Assembly (NCBI GenBank): GCA_949290385.1
Contig: CASERY010000077.1
Location: 1 to 62,117, forward strand
Source of the DNA: an uncultured bacterium
GTDB lineage: Bacteria; Verrucomicrobiota; Lentisphaeria; Victivallales; UBA1829
DNA: 62,117 bases
Reading direction: 5' to 3'
Shown here: piece after piece, positions 1 through 8,091 of the stretch
How the letters are laid out: each line of letters begins with the position of its first letter
How positions within the stretch are numbered: the stretch's first letter is position 1
Made by a program: the position numbers and the translations under genes
Notes under the pieces: generated by a model
Told to the model about the DNA's origin: nothing
Seen by the model: only the letters and a program-made list of their open reading frames with translations
The model's database searches: none

Positions 1-130
1 AATTGGACATCCATGCCAGATTGCGGATTTCATCGATGCAATTCGCAGCGGAAGAAAGCCGTTTGTAACGGCAGAAGATGCTGCAGAAGCGGTGTTTCTT
101 GCCCAGAAAATCTTGGGGCGGATTCGTTGA
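1..130 (+). CDS. Gfo/Idh/MocA family oxidoreductase, C-terminal fragment
   Basis: Only the last 42 residues are in the window, read from base 2 to a TGA at 128-130. The fragment contains GHPCQIADFIDAI followed by an alanine-rich amphipathic helix that ends in QKILGRIR. This is the usual C-terminal signature of NAD(P)-dependent sugar dehydrogenases of the Gfo/Idh/MocA family (GHxxQIxDFxxAI then AxxAVxLxxAI). The substrate cannot be told from this piece. A strong terminator follows 90 bases downstream, so it ends a transcription unit. Confidence 0.75.
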   Translation, partial: IGHPCQIADFIDAIRSGRKPFVTAEDAAEAVFLAQKILGRIR

Positions 131-217
131 TTTCTCAGAAATCTGAGAATGGAACAGGAATGGTTTGATTGTATTGGATATTGTTTTTATTGTTTTAACG
201 ATCTCTGATTTGGATAG

Positions 218-260
218 GATGTTCTAACATGAAAATGGCATGTTAGAACATCTTTTTTTT
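218..260 (+). terminator. Intrinsic terminator after the oxidoreductase
   Basis: A perfect 14-bp stem (218-231 pairing with 239-252) with a 7-base loop is followed directly by eight T residues (253-260). It closes the unit that ends at 130. Confidence 0.9.
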
Positions 261-343
261 GTATGTTTTCTACAAAGTTTTTTCTTATGGTGTACAAGAA
301 TAGTATTTGTCTTTTATGGTTTCCTTACAAGCTATTATAAAAT

Positions 344-363
344 AGTTATTTAGTTAAATAACT
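344..363. promoter_or_regulatory. Palindromic operator, copy 1 (DtxR/Fur-like)
   Basis: A 20-bp inverted repeat with core TTATTTAGTTAAATAA, perfect except at the central position. The preceding 12 bases (TATTATAAAATA) resemble a -10 element. The whole block of about 30 bp recurs 143 bases downstream. The AT-rich TTTAGNTAAA core resembles metal-responsive regulator boxes, and a DtxR-family gene plus feoAB lie downstream. Assignment to that regulator is inference. Confidence 0.55.
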
Positions 364-486
364 GAATAAATGCAGTTCTTTTACTATCTGCATAAGGGAA
401 GTTGGATGTAATGGATACTTTTTTTAACATTGTTTTTTTTTATTGGATAGATGAGAGTGATGTTTTATTCCTGGTATTATAAAATA

Positions 487-504
487 ATTATTTAGCTAAA
501 TAAT
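487..504. promoter_or_regulatory. Palindromic operator, copy 2
   Basis: A perfect 18-bp palindrome with core TTATTTAGCTAAATAA, preceded by the same TATTATAAAATA block as the copy at 344-363. Two near-identical copies, each just downstream of a -10-like element, suggest two repressible promoters ahead of the iron-uptake genes. Confidence 0.6.
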
Positions 505-553
505 AAAATATAAAATCTCCTAAGTTTACTTAGTAATCAGTCGGGGAATGGGT

Positions 554-667
554 ATGCATTTCAGGGAAAAGAAGAAACAGCGATTATTGAAGTACCGGAC
601 TTCAATACAGGATCTGAATCAATGTCTGCAAAAAAATAGATTTCAGAATTTTGAAAGACCGCTTTAA
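554..667 (+). CDS. Possible small basic protein (37 aa) downstream of operator 2
   Basis: A short ORF beginning MHFREKKKQRLLK, rich in Lys, Arg and Gln with one Cys, ending at TAA. It starts 50 bases after the second palindromic operator, preceded by a weak purine-rich stretch (GGGGAATGGGT). I recognise no family. Its only support is its position between two putative iron-regulated control elements and an intact frame in an otherwise AT-rich spacer. It may be spurious, or the transcript may be non-coding. Confidence 0.25.
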   Translation: MHFREKKKQRLLKYRTSIQDLNQCLQKNRFQNFERPL

Positions 668-703
668 GCTGTATGGAAGGAGAGAAGATAATTTTTTTTC
701 TAA

Positions 704-748
704 AAAATAGGATAAACTAATTGACAAATAGAAAAAATATCCTATTTT
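704..748 (+). promoter_or_regulatory. Putative promoter bracketed by an inverted repeat
   Basis: TTGACA at 721-726 matches a -35 consensus, with a TATTTT -10 candidate 16 bases on (743-748) and a second candidate, TATAAT, at 754-759. An exact 11-bp inverted repeat (AAAATAGGATA at 704-714, its complement at 738-748) flanks the -35 and covers the -10. This looks like a third operator controlling the DUF3793-dtxR-feoAB unit. Confidence 0.5.
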
Positions 749-776
749 AATACTATAATGAGAAAGAAAGCGAATA

Positions 777-883
777 CGATCCTTTTAAATGCCGGACCAT
801 GTTTTCGTATCTGAAATAGAATTTTTGAATTTCTGATAAAGGCAAATTCCTTCAGATTCTGTTGCAGTAAGGATCGTTTTTTT
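777..883 (+). promoter_or_regulatory. Structured 5' leader with terminator-like 3' arm
   Basis: CGATCCTT at 777-784 is complementary to AAGGATCG at 869-876, which is followed at once by seven T residues (877-883), 29 bases before the DUF3793 start codon. A long-range stem ending in a T tract just ahead of a coding region resembles an attenuator or riboswitch expression platform. Smaller internal pairings are possible. No known riboswitch class is recognised. Confidence 0.3.
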
Positions 884-894
884 AGAAAAATAAA

Positions 895-910
895 ATTAGT
901 GGAGACTAAT
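895..910 (+). promoter_or_regulatory. Inverted repeat enclosing the Shine-Dalgarno of DUF3793
   Basis: ATTAGT and ACTAAT (6-bp arms) enclose GGAG at 901-904, placing the ribosome-binding site of the gene at 913 in a hairpin loop with 8 bases to the ATG. The hairpin may be incidental, but it decides the start. Confidence 0.4.
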
Positions 911-912
911 AA

Positions 913-1581
913 ATGAAACCTGGAATTAATGAAGCTCATCGGAAAGAACTTTTGAAATTCCTCCTGGTAAAAACTGCGGCTGTAAGAAGCGGAGTAAAAC
1001 CCGCTGAACTTTTACGAGTCCAGCACTGCTACAGCGCACGTAACGAGGAAGGATTTCAATTCTGTCTGTACCGGGATGACATCCTTCATACTATGAAACT
1101 TGATTTCATAGAACTTCAGACAGGTGAAAATAGTTCTCTGATCTTGTTTTATCACAGGCAGCGGCTTGCAGAAACACTCGCAGAAGAAGAAAATCTTAAA
1201 ATTTTGGAAGATTCCGGATATGATAAAACCTGTTCTTCTGTTGAAGACTTCCTGAAGATTCTTCAATGCCGTTTTCAAAAGGGTGGTATTCCTCATGAAG
1301 TTGGCGTTTTTATCGGTTATCCGGCAAAAGATGTCCAGGGATTTATCGCGAATCTTCCCAGAACTCCGGTCCACAAAAGCGACTGGTAGGTATTTGGCGA
1401 TGCTTCCGAGTCCATCCGGCGGATGAATCTGTATAGAAAAGTGGAAGTATTTGCAGACTGTATATTTAATTCATGCGAGAGTCTTCAATCCGTGATCGAA
1501 CAGATTGCACGGATTCGCATTCCTGTGCAGGATTCTGCTTTTTGCGGCAATGGTCAGGAAGGGGTGCTGTTTCATGAATAA
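913..1581 (+). CDS. DUF3793 family protein (one in-frame TAG)
   Basis: A 222-residue protein of the uncharacterised DUF3793 family, which commonly accompanies ferrous-iron transport genes. Visible family features are the central RCRFQ/GGIPHEVGVFIGYP segment, KDVQGFI, and a conserved tryptophan (residue 158) just before VFGDAxES. TAG at 1387-1389 (residue 159) falls inside the conserved W-x-V-[FY]-G motif. Reading through gives a normal-length C-terminal domain ending at TAA; stopping there would remove a quarter of the protein. GGAG lies 8 bases upstream. The last codons overlap the DtxR gene start at 1574, indicating translational coupling. Function is unknown; a role in iron or redox homeostasis is inferred from context. 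Confidence 0.85.
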
Positions 1582-2185
1582 AACAACCGGATTAATCAAA
1601 GCTCACGGAAACGACTGTTCATTTTATATAGAAAAATACAGATCCGCTTCTGGTAGAAAAATGGAAAAAGTCAGTGCCAATATGCAGGATTATCTTGTGG
1701 CGATTGTTGCATTGACGAGCTTGCATGGACATGCGCATACACGGGATATTGCACGTATGCTGCATGTAAAAATGCCTTCTGTTACTTATGCGTTAAAAAC
1801 GCTGAGCAGAAAGAAATTTTTACTCTACAGTCCCAGTGCTCCTGTCATTTTGACTGAGTCTGGAAAAAAACTTGGCATGCATCTTTATCAATGTCGTATG
1901 ATCATCAAGGATTTCTTCGAAAAAGTCCTATATCTGCCTCCCGTGCGTGCAATGGAATTCGCCTGCATGCTGGAACACAGAATGGACAAACGGTCGTTGG
2001 AGGCATTTCATTTCCTCACAGCAGCCATTGAAGAGCGTCCGGATTGCCGGACTTTGAAAAAAGATTTGAAAGATTGTCTTTTTTTGGAAAGGAAGTTAGT
2101 TGAAACTAATAAAACCAAAGACTGTAAAATTCAGGAGTCTGTGCAGGAAGAATCCTTCAATCGGTCAGTTTCCATAGATGGATAA
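1574..2185 (+). CDS. DtxR/MntR-type metal-dependent transcriptional regulator
   Basis: A 203-residue regulator. Residues about 30-90 form the winged helix (MQDYLVAI, HTRDIARMLHV, MPSVTYALKTLSRKKFLL), typical of DtxR/MntR proteins. The following dimerisation segment includes ECRMDKRSLEAFHF-like metal-ligand positions (EFACMLEHRMDK). The expected E-x-x-A-E-x-x-E-H-x-x-S pattern is only partly kept, so metal specificity is unclear. The ATG at 1574 overlaps the end of the DUF3793 gene and has GGAAGGGG upstream; an earlier in-frame start at 1505 would lie inside that gene. It probably represses this operon through the palindromes at 344-363 and 487-504. No TAG. Confidence 0.85.
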   Translation: MNKTTGLIKAHGNDCSFYIEKYRSASGRKMEKVSANMQDYLVAIVALTSLHGHAHTRDIARMLHVKMPSVTYALKTLSRKKFLLYSPSAPVILTESGKKLGMHLYQCRMIIKDFFEKVLYLPPVRAMEFACMLEHRMDKRSLEAFHFLTAAIEERPDCRTLKKDLKDCLFLERKLVETNKTKDCKIQESVQEESFNRSVSIDG

Positions 2186-2390
2186 AGTTACTTTAGTACT
2201 GGATCTGCATCTTTTCGGACAGGATAGCTTTGATTTGAATGGTTTTTATCTGACAAGCGGGATTTGCAGCATGAAACAACAATAAGAAAAATGAATGAAC
2301 TTGGAACCTAAAAGGAACGCATGGCTTTCAGAGAGAATTCTGAAAAATCCACGAAATATCGTAGATTCATACAACGAACCTGTACGGGAG

Positions 2391-2418
2391 ACGGCGGATT
2401 TGTTCCTCCTGCCGCCGT
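2391..2418 (+). promoter_or_regulatory. GC-rich hairpin upstream of feoA
   Basis: ACGGCGG (2391-2397) pairs with CCGCCGT (2412-2418), followed by TTTCCCGGATTTT. The T tract is weak, so this is more likely an attenuator or an mRNA-stability hairpin separating dtxR from feoA than a full terminator. Confidence 0.4.
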
Positions 2419-2452
2419 TTCCCGGATTTTAACATTGAGGATGAATAGAGAG

Positions 2453-2773
2453 ATGTCAGAAAAGAAAAAGTGTTCCTGTGGATGTGGAAGCATCCCAAAA
2501 AAAGAGCGTGAATATCGCATTCCCGCTGAAGGCGAATCGATAACACTGGCGGATTTGCCTGTAGGTGCCACTGCTACAATTATCAAAGTGATGCCTGGTA
2601 TGCGAGGCCGAAAGAAATTTGCAGATGTGGGGATTGTGGCGGGTACAGAACTATTGATGGAAGCTCATGCTCCTTTTGGCGGTTTGCTCCGCGTAAAGGT
2701 GATGGAGACCAGTATGGCACTTCATCGCGACGATGCAATGAATATTATGATGAAAAAAGAAGAAGGCAAATGA
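2453..2773 (+). CDS. feoA: Ferrous iron transport protein A
   Basis: A 106-residue small SH3-like cytoplasmic partner of FeoB. After a Cys-rich head (CSCGCG) comes the canonical FeoA core: LADLPVGATATI, MRGRKKFADVGIVAGTEL, GGLLRVKV and MALHRDDAMNIMM. The ATG at 2453 is chosen because GAGAG precedes it closely; an ATG at 2441 is possible but has GAGG directly abutting it. The Cys cluster near the N terminus is unusual for FeoA and could bind metal. It ends at TGA 4 bases before feoB. Confidence 0.9.
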   Translation: MSEKKKCSCGCGSIPKKEREYRIPAEGESITLADLPVGATATIIKVMPGMRGRKKFADVGIVAGTELLMEAHAPFGGLLRVKVMETSMALHRDDAMNIMMKKEEGK

Positions 2774-2777
2774 TGAA

Positions 2778-5081
2778 ATGAAGCAGAAGTTTAAAGTCGC
2801 TCTGGCGGGGAATCCGAATTGTGGGAAAACCTGTATTTTCAATGCCTTGACAGGCGCACGGCAGCATGTGGGAAATTACCCGGGTGTAACTGTGGAAAGC
2901 AAGACAGGGTCCTTTCTGCTCAACGGCATGGAAATTGAGTTGATCGACCTTCCGGGAGTTTATTCTCTTTCATCCTCTTCGCCTGAAGAGGACGTGGCGT
3001 TTCAGGAACTGACCCGCCCTGGAATTGATCTGATTTTGAACGTGGTTGATTCGACAATTCCCCAGAGGAGCCTTTACTTGACGACTCAGCTTGCAGAATT
3101 GCATATTCCCATGCTCCTTGCCTTCAATATGAGTGATGACGCCTAGAAGAAGGGGTTGAAGTTTAATATCCCCAAACTGGAGACATATTTCGGTTCGCCT
3201 ATTGTTCAAACTGTGGGATGCCGTGCTTCCGGTGTTCAGAATCTGCTTCGGAAACTGGCGGAAACTTTGACCAGACTGGATGAACATGGATCTCCCATGC
3301 TTTCCTATGGAAAGGATATTGATGATGCCATTGCCGAGGTGGTCCGGAGTATTGACTGTCTGAATGTGGAAAAATACAAGCATATTCCGGCCAGATTTTT
3401 TGCCATAAAGCTGCTGGAGCATGATACTGCAGTTATGCGCCTAAGTGAATTCAAGCCTGCTATGGATGAGGCGGAGAAACAGATCCGCCATTTATGGGAC
3501 AAACATGCGATTGAAGCAGATACATTTATGGCAGATAAACGTTATGCCATGCTTGCAGGCGCATGCCGGGATGCCATTACCACGACGGCGGAAAGGCGTC
3601 GTGAGATTTCCGATAAAATAGACACCGTTCTTACAGACCGTTTTCTGGGGTTGCCGCTGTTTCTTGTAATTATTTATATTACATTCTGGTTCACTTTTAC
3701 TTGTGCAGATCCTTTTATGGGATATATTGAGAACGCTTTCGCGTGGCTGTCTGAGCTTGTCAAGGGAATCTGGCCTGAGACGATTTTCCCGTTTTTGCGT
3801 TCGCTGGTGACTGATGGTATTATCAGTGGAGTCGGTGGGGTTCTGGTATTCCTACCGAATATTTTGTTCCTGTTTTTTGCCATTGCCATCCTGGAGGATT
3901 CCGGGTATATGGCAAGAGCCGCATTCGTGATGGATGGCATTATGCGTCGATTTGGACTTCAGGGTAGATCCTTTGTACCGCTTGTTCTGGGATTCGGCTG
4001 TACAGTCCCTGCAATTATGGCTACAAGAACGATTGAATCGGAAAAGGACAGGGCAACAACGATTATGATTCTTCCTTTGATGAGTTGCAGTGCCCGTCTA
4101 CCGATTTATGCATTGATTATTCCTGCCTTCTTCCCGGAAAAATATCAAGCCTTTACCATGTGGCTGATCTACATCATTGGCGTGGCGGTTGCTTTGATTG
4201 CCGCAAGAATTATGAAGAAGACCCTGTTCAAAGGAGATGGAGAAGTCTACCTGATGGAACTGCCTCCGTACCGCTTGCCGACTTTGAAAAGTCTGATGCT
4301 GCACATGTGGGATCGGGGAAGAATGTATGTACAGAAGGCTGGAACGATTATTCTGGTTGCCAGTATTATCCTGTATATCTGCAATACATTCCCGCAGAAA
4401 AAGGAGTTTTCCAGAAATTATGATGAGCTTGAAAGTCAGATTCTGGAAACGTAGATTCTTTCAGAGGCTGACATTCAGACGCTTGAAACCAGCGGACTTC
4501 TGGATGAGGGAACTCTTGAAAATCTTCGCGGACAGCGTGTCCTTTCCGGGGAGCAGCTTGAAGCCCTTGCTGAAGAAAATCTGACCGTGGAACAGCAGAA
4601 GATTGTCAGCCGCATGCAGCATCTGGATGAGCAGCTGGCATCCCTGAAAAATGAGCAAAGAGCTGAATCCCTGGAATATACCATTTCCGGCAGAGTCGGG
4701 AAGTTTTTAGCGCCTGTTTTTCAGCCTATAGGTTTTGACTGGAAAATGACCACTGCAGGAATCGGGGCGCTGGCGGCAAAGGAGGTTTTTGTTTCTCAGC
4801 TGGGTATCCTTTATGCGGAAGGTGAAGCGGATGAGGAATCAATACCGCTTCGTCAACAGCTGATCCGGCATTATACCCCACTTCAGGGATTCTGCATGAT
4901 GCTGTTCTGTCTGCTTTCCATCCCGTGTTTTGCAACGCTTGCGATTATAAGGCGTGAACTGAACTCTTGGAAGATGATGTTTGCGGAAGCCATAGGACTT
5001 TTCCTTCTGGCTTATCTTACCACTATGATTGTGTATCAGCTTGGAAGTTTGTTCCACATAGGAACAAAACTGCTTGGATGA
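2778..5081 (+). CDS. feoB: Ferrous iron transporter FeoB (two in-frame TAG)
   Basis: A 767-residue GTP-gated inner-membrane Fe(II) permease. The N-terminal G domain shows GNPNCGKT (G1), a threonine switch in YPGVTVE, DLPGVYSL (G3) and NMSDD (G4, NxxD). The membrane domain follows, with the gate repeats FLPNILFLF and GCTVPAIMATR, and the final helices come after a long coiled-coil-like insert (about residues 540-640). TAG at 3144-3146 is residue 123, in the linker after G4 where E. coli has Glu. TAG at 4452-4454 is residue 559, in the variable insert. Without readthrough the gene would be three fragments; with it, length and domain order are normal. ATG with weak spacing follows feoA by 4 bases. 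It ends at TGA. Confidence 0.93.
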
Positions 5082-5123
5082 GGATTTCAGCCTGAACCCT
5101 GAAAAAAGAACAAAAGTAAATGC

Positions 5124-5167
5124 AACGGACTCTTTTCCGAATTTTACGGATGGAGTCCGTTTTTTTT
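5124..5167 (+). terminator. Terminator of the feo operon
   Basis: AACGGACTC (5124-5132) pairs with GAGTCCGTT (5153-5161) around a 20-base loop and runs into a T tract to 5167. Confidence 0.88.
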
Positions 5168-5673
5168 GATGATGTCGGGCTCCTTGATGTTTTTTGAGAT
5201 TTTTAGAATGGGGGGATGACTTATGTCCCTGGAATCCGAGTAAGAAAGGAAGATCTCAAGAGCATGCGCCTCAAAAGAGTTGATGCGGAGAAATCAAAAT
5301 AGAGTAAGTCATGGGTTGCTTTTTTCAGATTCCTTGTAATGCTGCAGTTTGTGAATGGTGGTCGATTATACTGCAATGCCGGGAACACCGTGGCGTGGGT
5401 GTGATGGGGAATTCTGCAGTTCGTAAAGGCTGGTGGGGGGGACTGGAGGAATGGGAGAATGTCATCCATGATAGAATTTTTCTGATTGAAAAGGATGTGT
5501 GAATCGGGATAGGAAATTATAAAATCCGGGAATAAAATTTTTCTGAATATTTCAGAGAGTCTGCCGTTTTGGGGGATGGATTCTTTTATGGACAAAAACA
5601 CCGTCTGAAAAGTTGCGATTCCGTATGGAGAATGTAGATTATAAAGGGCAAACAGGATTGGAAGGAAGTGCTT
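5168..5673. other. Intergenic region, no supported gene
   Basis: About 500 bases between the feo terminator and lysO. A 63-codon plus ORF (5311-5502) and a longer minus ORF exist but neither has a ribosome-binding site or family resemblance. There is a loose internal duplication: CTGCAGTTTGTGAATGGTGG near 5342 against CTGCAGTTCGTAAAGGCTGG near 5415. It probably carries the lysO promoter. Confidence 0.5.
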
Positions 5674-5979
5674 ATGCTTTTGCTGATTGTTATGGGGGCG
5701 GGGGTGCTGGTCGGCAGCTGCTTTTTCCCAGAACAATGGAAAAAGGGCAATCATGTTCTGCAGACCGTTGCAACACTTGTCATCATTTTTGCCATGGGAG
5801 TGATGCTAGGCAGAAAAGAAAATTTTCTGAAAGATTTAAGCAGTCTTGGTCTTGCTAGTTTTATTTTTTTTGTTATTCCCACTGTTTTATCCATGCTCGT
5901 GGTTTATTCCCTTACAGAAAAATATATGAATAAAAGAAAAAAACAGACTTTGGAAAAGAAGCAGAAACAGAAGAAATAA
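5674..5979 (+). CDS. lysO: LysO-type lysine exporter, N-terminal half
   Basis: A 101-residue membrane protein with three hydrophobic segments (MLLLIVMGAGVLVGSCF; VATLVIIFAMGVMLG; LASFIFFVIPTVLSMLVVY) and a very basic Lys-rich tail. It matches the LO_N (DUF340) half of the lysine exporter LysO. AAGGA lies 7 bases before the ATG at 5674, which beats the GTG at 5668. It ends at TAA 15 bases before the second half. The split is genuine: the separating stop is TAA, not TAG. Confidence 0.82.
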   Translation: MLLLIVMGAGVLVGSCFFPEQWKKGNHVLQTVATLVIIFAMGVMLGRKENFLKDLSSLGLASFIFFVIPTVLSMLVVYSLTEKYMNKRKKQTLEKKQKQKK

Positions 5980-5994
5980 AAGGAAAACAAAACA

Positions 5995-6594
5995 ATGGTT
6001 CTTATGGCAATGATGGCACTCGTGCTTGGTATTTTTTACGGGTTGTCCGGAATGGAGTGGAGGTTGCCTGATTTCCTGGCGGCTCATTCCGGCTGGATAC
6101 TGTATGTCCTGATGTTTTCCGTAGGAATCAGTGTGGGCATGCATCATGGCCTGTTGCAGAAGCTCCGGGAGCATCATATAAAAATTCTCATAATTCCTGC
6201 AGGAATTATCATTGCTTCTGCCATAGGAGGAGTTTTCTGCAGCTGGATTACAGGATATCCGCTGGGGCAGAGTATTGCTGCCGCAAGCGGGCTGGGATAT
6301 TACAGTTTTACCGGGGTGGCAATGAATCAGATTGCGGGGCCGGAAATGGGAGGAATCGGGTTCCTGAGCAATCTCATGCGGGAGATTTTTTCCTTCATTG
6401 TAATTCCGTTCGCGGCATCCAGACTTAACGGATATGCCTGTATTGCTTCTGCCGGTGCAACCAGCGAGGATACAACCCTGCCGATGATGATCCGCTATAC
6501 AGATGAAGAAACGGTTGTTCTTTCAGTGATCAATGGAATTCTGTGTTCTGCGGCTGTTCCTGTTCTGGTTCCAGTGTTTTGCGGATTATCCTGA
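5995..6594 (+). CDS. lysO: LysO-type lysine exporter, C-terminal half
   Basis: A 199-residue membrane protein with about six helices. The LysO core motifs are present: MFSVGISVGMH, a glycine-rich SGLGYYSFTGVAM, the ELGGIGFLSNLMRE-like segment and SAGATSEDTTLPMM. It should form the transport core with the product of 5674-5979. AAGGAAAA precedes the ATG at 5995. Exporting lysine or its toxic analogues is the family role. It ends at TGA. Confidence 0.85.
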   Translation: MVLMAMMALVLGIFYGLSGMEWRLPDFLAAHSGWILYVLMFSVGISVGMHHGLLQKLREHHIKILIIPAGIIIASAIGGVFCSWITGYPLGQSIAAASGLGYYSFTGVAMNQIAGPEMGGIGFLSNLMREIFSFIVIPFAASRLNGYACIASAGATSEDTTLPMMIRYTDEETVVLSVINGILCSAAVPVLVPVFCGLS

Positions 6595-6722
6595 ACGTTG
6601 AACAGAAGAACTCAGTAAACTGGAGACATTACGCACCCGAAAGGAAGAAAATACGTTTGCAAAAGATAGAATTCGCAGAAAAGCAGATTCCAGAAGGGGT
6701 TGTAAAAATGGAAAAACTGAAA

Positions 6723-6764
6723 AGGACGTTCTGGAATTTCCATTCAGAAGAACATCCTTTTTGA
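6723..6764 (+). terminator. Terminator after lysO
   Basis: AGGACGTTCT (6723-6732) pairs with AGAACATCCT (6749-6758) with one A/C mismatch, followed by TTTTT. It sits between convergent lysO and the HD gene. Confidence 0.6.
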
Positions 6765-6816
6765 AGGAATGAAATCTCCCTGTGAATCTTTGTCTTGTTT
6801 CAGCCTGTTTTCCTTT

Positions 6817-7617
6817 TTAATGCAGATCTTTTTGAAAAATGAGATTAAAAATCTTTTTTCCGGCTTCTGTGTGAACCATTTGTTCCCGGTAAAATGCGGC
6901 CTTGGTACGGTCGTAGTAGCCTTCCAGCAGATTCACAATCAAATCTGCTTCAAAGAGTGGTTCAAAGTGAAGTTCTTCTGCTTTGCGTATCTGATGGTGG
7001 GATCCAACCACAGAAACAATATAGCTCTTTTCTTCCGGAGAAAATGCTTTGACCGGCTGTAGAAGCTCTTCTGCAATTCGGGCTCCTTCCTTTTCCTGCA
7101 TCGGAGGAAGGCTTTTTCCGGAAACTGCACGAGCTGCGGGACAGCCGATATCATGAAGAATTGCAGCAATTTTCAGCAGAAAAATTCGGTGAGGTTCAAG
7201 TCCTTCCAGTTCTGCAATTTTCTGGGTATAATCAACTACGCTTTGCGTGTGTGAAATCTGTGCAGGATCTTCTGCCGAATAGATTTCGATCATTTTCTGC
7301 CAGAGTATAAGTTCTGTTTGTTGGAAAGTCGCCAAGTCTGATAGATCGGAGTCCTGTTCGTGGATGGGAATGATTTCAAAGATATTCCTTGTCTCTGCAT
7401 CCGGACAGGAAACTAGAATTCTTCCGTCTTTTGAGGGCGGAACGGATCCCCCGTAGCGCAGGATGTCCACATAGGGGAAAAGCGCATGAAATGCCATAGG
7501 ACAAAGTTTTCCGCGGTCTGCATCAAAATCAAAAGTGTCTCCCACCTGATGTCCGCGATGACACGGAGTATTGCCGTTTCGCTCTACAAGGCGAATTAGA
7601 ATTTTTACTTTTTTCAT
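6817..7617 (-). CDS. TIGR04076-like domain plus HD-domain phosphohydrolase
   Basis: A 266-residue fusion. Residues 1-85 (CHRGHQVGDTFDF, GKLCPMAFHALFPYVDILRYGG) are a TIGR04076-type domain. Residues 115-260 form an HD domain: His in ISHTQSVVDY, the HD pair in AAILHDIGCPAA, then SHHQIRKAEE and a final Asp in FEADLIVNLLE. HD enzymes of this size hydrolyse nucleotides or phosphate esters, metal-dependently. The substrate is unknown. The fusion suggests the small domain recognises the substrate or a modified peptide. No TAG; it ends at TAA. GGAG lies upstream of the ATG. Confidence 0.8.
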   Translation of the reverse strand: MKKVKILIRLVERNGNTPCHRGHQVGDTFDFDADRGKLCPMAFHALFPYVDILRYGGSVPPSKDGRILVSCPDAETRNIFEIIPIHEQDSDLSDLATFQQTELILWQKMIEIYSAEDPAQISHTQSVVDYTQKIAELEGLEPHRIFLLKIAAILHDIGCPAARAVSGKSLPPMQEKEGARIAEELLQPVKAFSPEEKSYIVSVVGSHHQIRKAEELHFEPLFEADLIVNLLEGYYDRTKAAFYREQMVHTEAGKKIFNLIFQKDLH

Positions 7618-7738
7618 CGTTGCAAATCTCCTGGAGAAATTTGAAGTTTATTCAGAACCTATCTCGTGAGATATTGGATTTTTTACAGGTCCAGCCGCCA
7701 GCCCTGGAAAATGCTGCCTGCGGAATCATCCGGATTGA

Positions 7739-7954
7739 TCATCCTTTTGCAGCCTGCGGCTGCTCTTCCTTTGGCAGAGAAGGAAGATTCTGCTGTGCCT
7801 GTAGCTCAGCCTGTTTCAGGGGGAAAAAAGATATATCAATCGTTGCATCCTGATGGATCTTCTGCTGAGTTCTTGTCATAGGTACCGATGGAAATGCCTA
7901 TGAATCCATCTATTCTGCCAGTTCCCGCCAGAATAAAAAACGTATTTTTTTCAA
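7739..7954 (-). CDS. Possible small Gln-rich protein (two in-frame TAG)
   Basis: A 71-codon minus-strand frame that is only continuous if TAG is sense (TAG at 7910-7912 and 7898-7900). It starts at TTG 7954 with AGGAT a few bases upstream, or else at ATG 7879 (46 aa). The C-terminal half is hydrophilic, with QQKIHQDATIDISFF and a Gln-rich tail ending KEEQPQAAKG. It lies between a hairpin (7973-8024) and the HD gene in the same direction. No family recognised; codon use is reasonable but support is thin. Confidence 0.33.
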
Positions 7955-7972
7955 AAGATCCTATTGATGTAT

Positions 7973-8024
7973 ACTGTCATAATTGCATGGCAGTAGAAAA
8001 ATGCGTTTCCCATGACAGTTTTTT
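7973..8024 (+). terminator. Terminator-like hairpin
   Basis: ACTGTCAT (7973-7980) pairs with ATGACAGT (8012-8019), followed by six T residues. The T tract is oriented for plus-strand transcription, yet the neighbouring genes run on the minus strand, so it may stop antisense transcription or be part of the leader of the small ORF. Confidence 0.45.
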
Positions 8025-8091
8025 CAGCTGAATGAGGGATCCATTCTGTAGTCAGAATGAATCCCTTTATGAACTTTCTCTACGATAGAAA

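Noticed and set aside
2778-5081. feoB and the other TAG-split genes as pseudogenes
   Set aside because: Every interruption is TAG, reading frames are otherwise perfect, catalytic motifs are intact and so many neighbouring essential genes could not all be dead.
5221-5754. 177-codon minus ORF overlapping the lysO start
   Set aside because: No ribosome-binding site, no domain and overlap with a recognised membrane gene.
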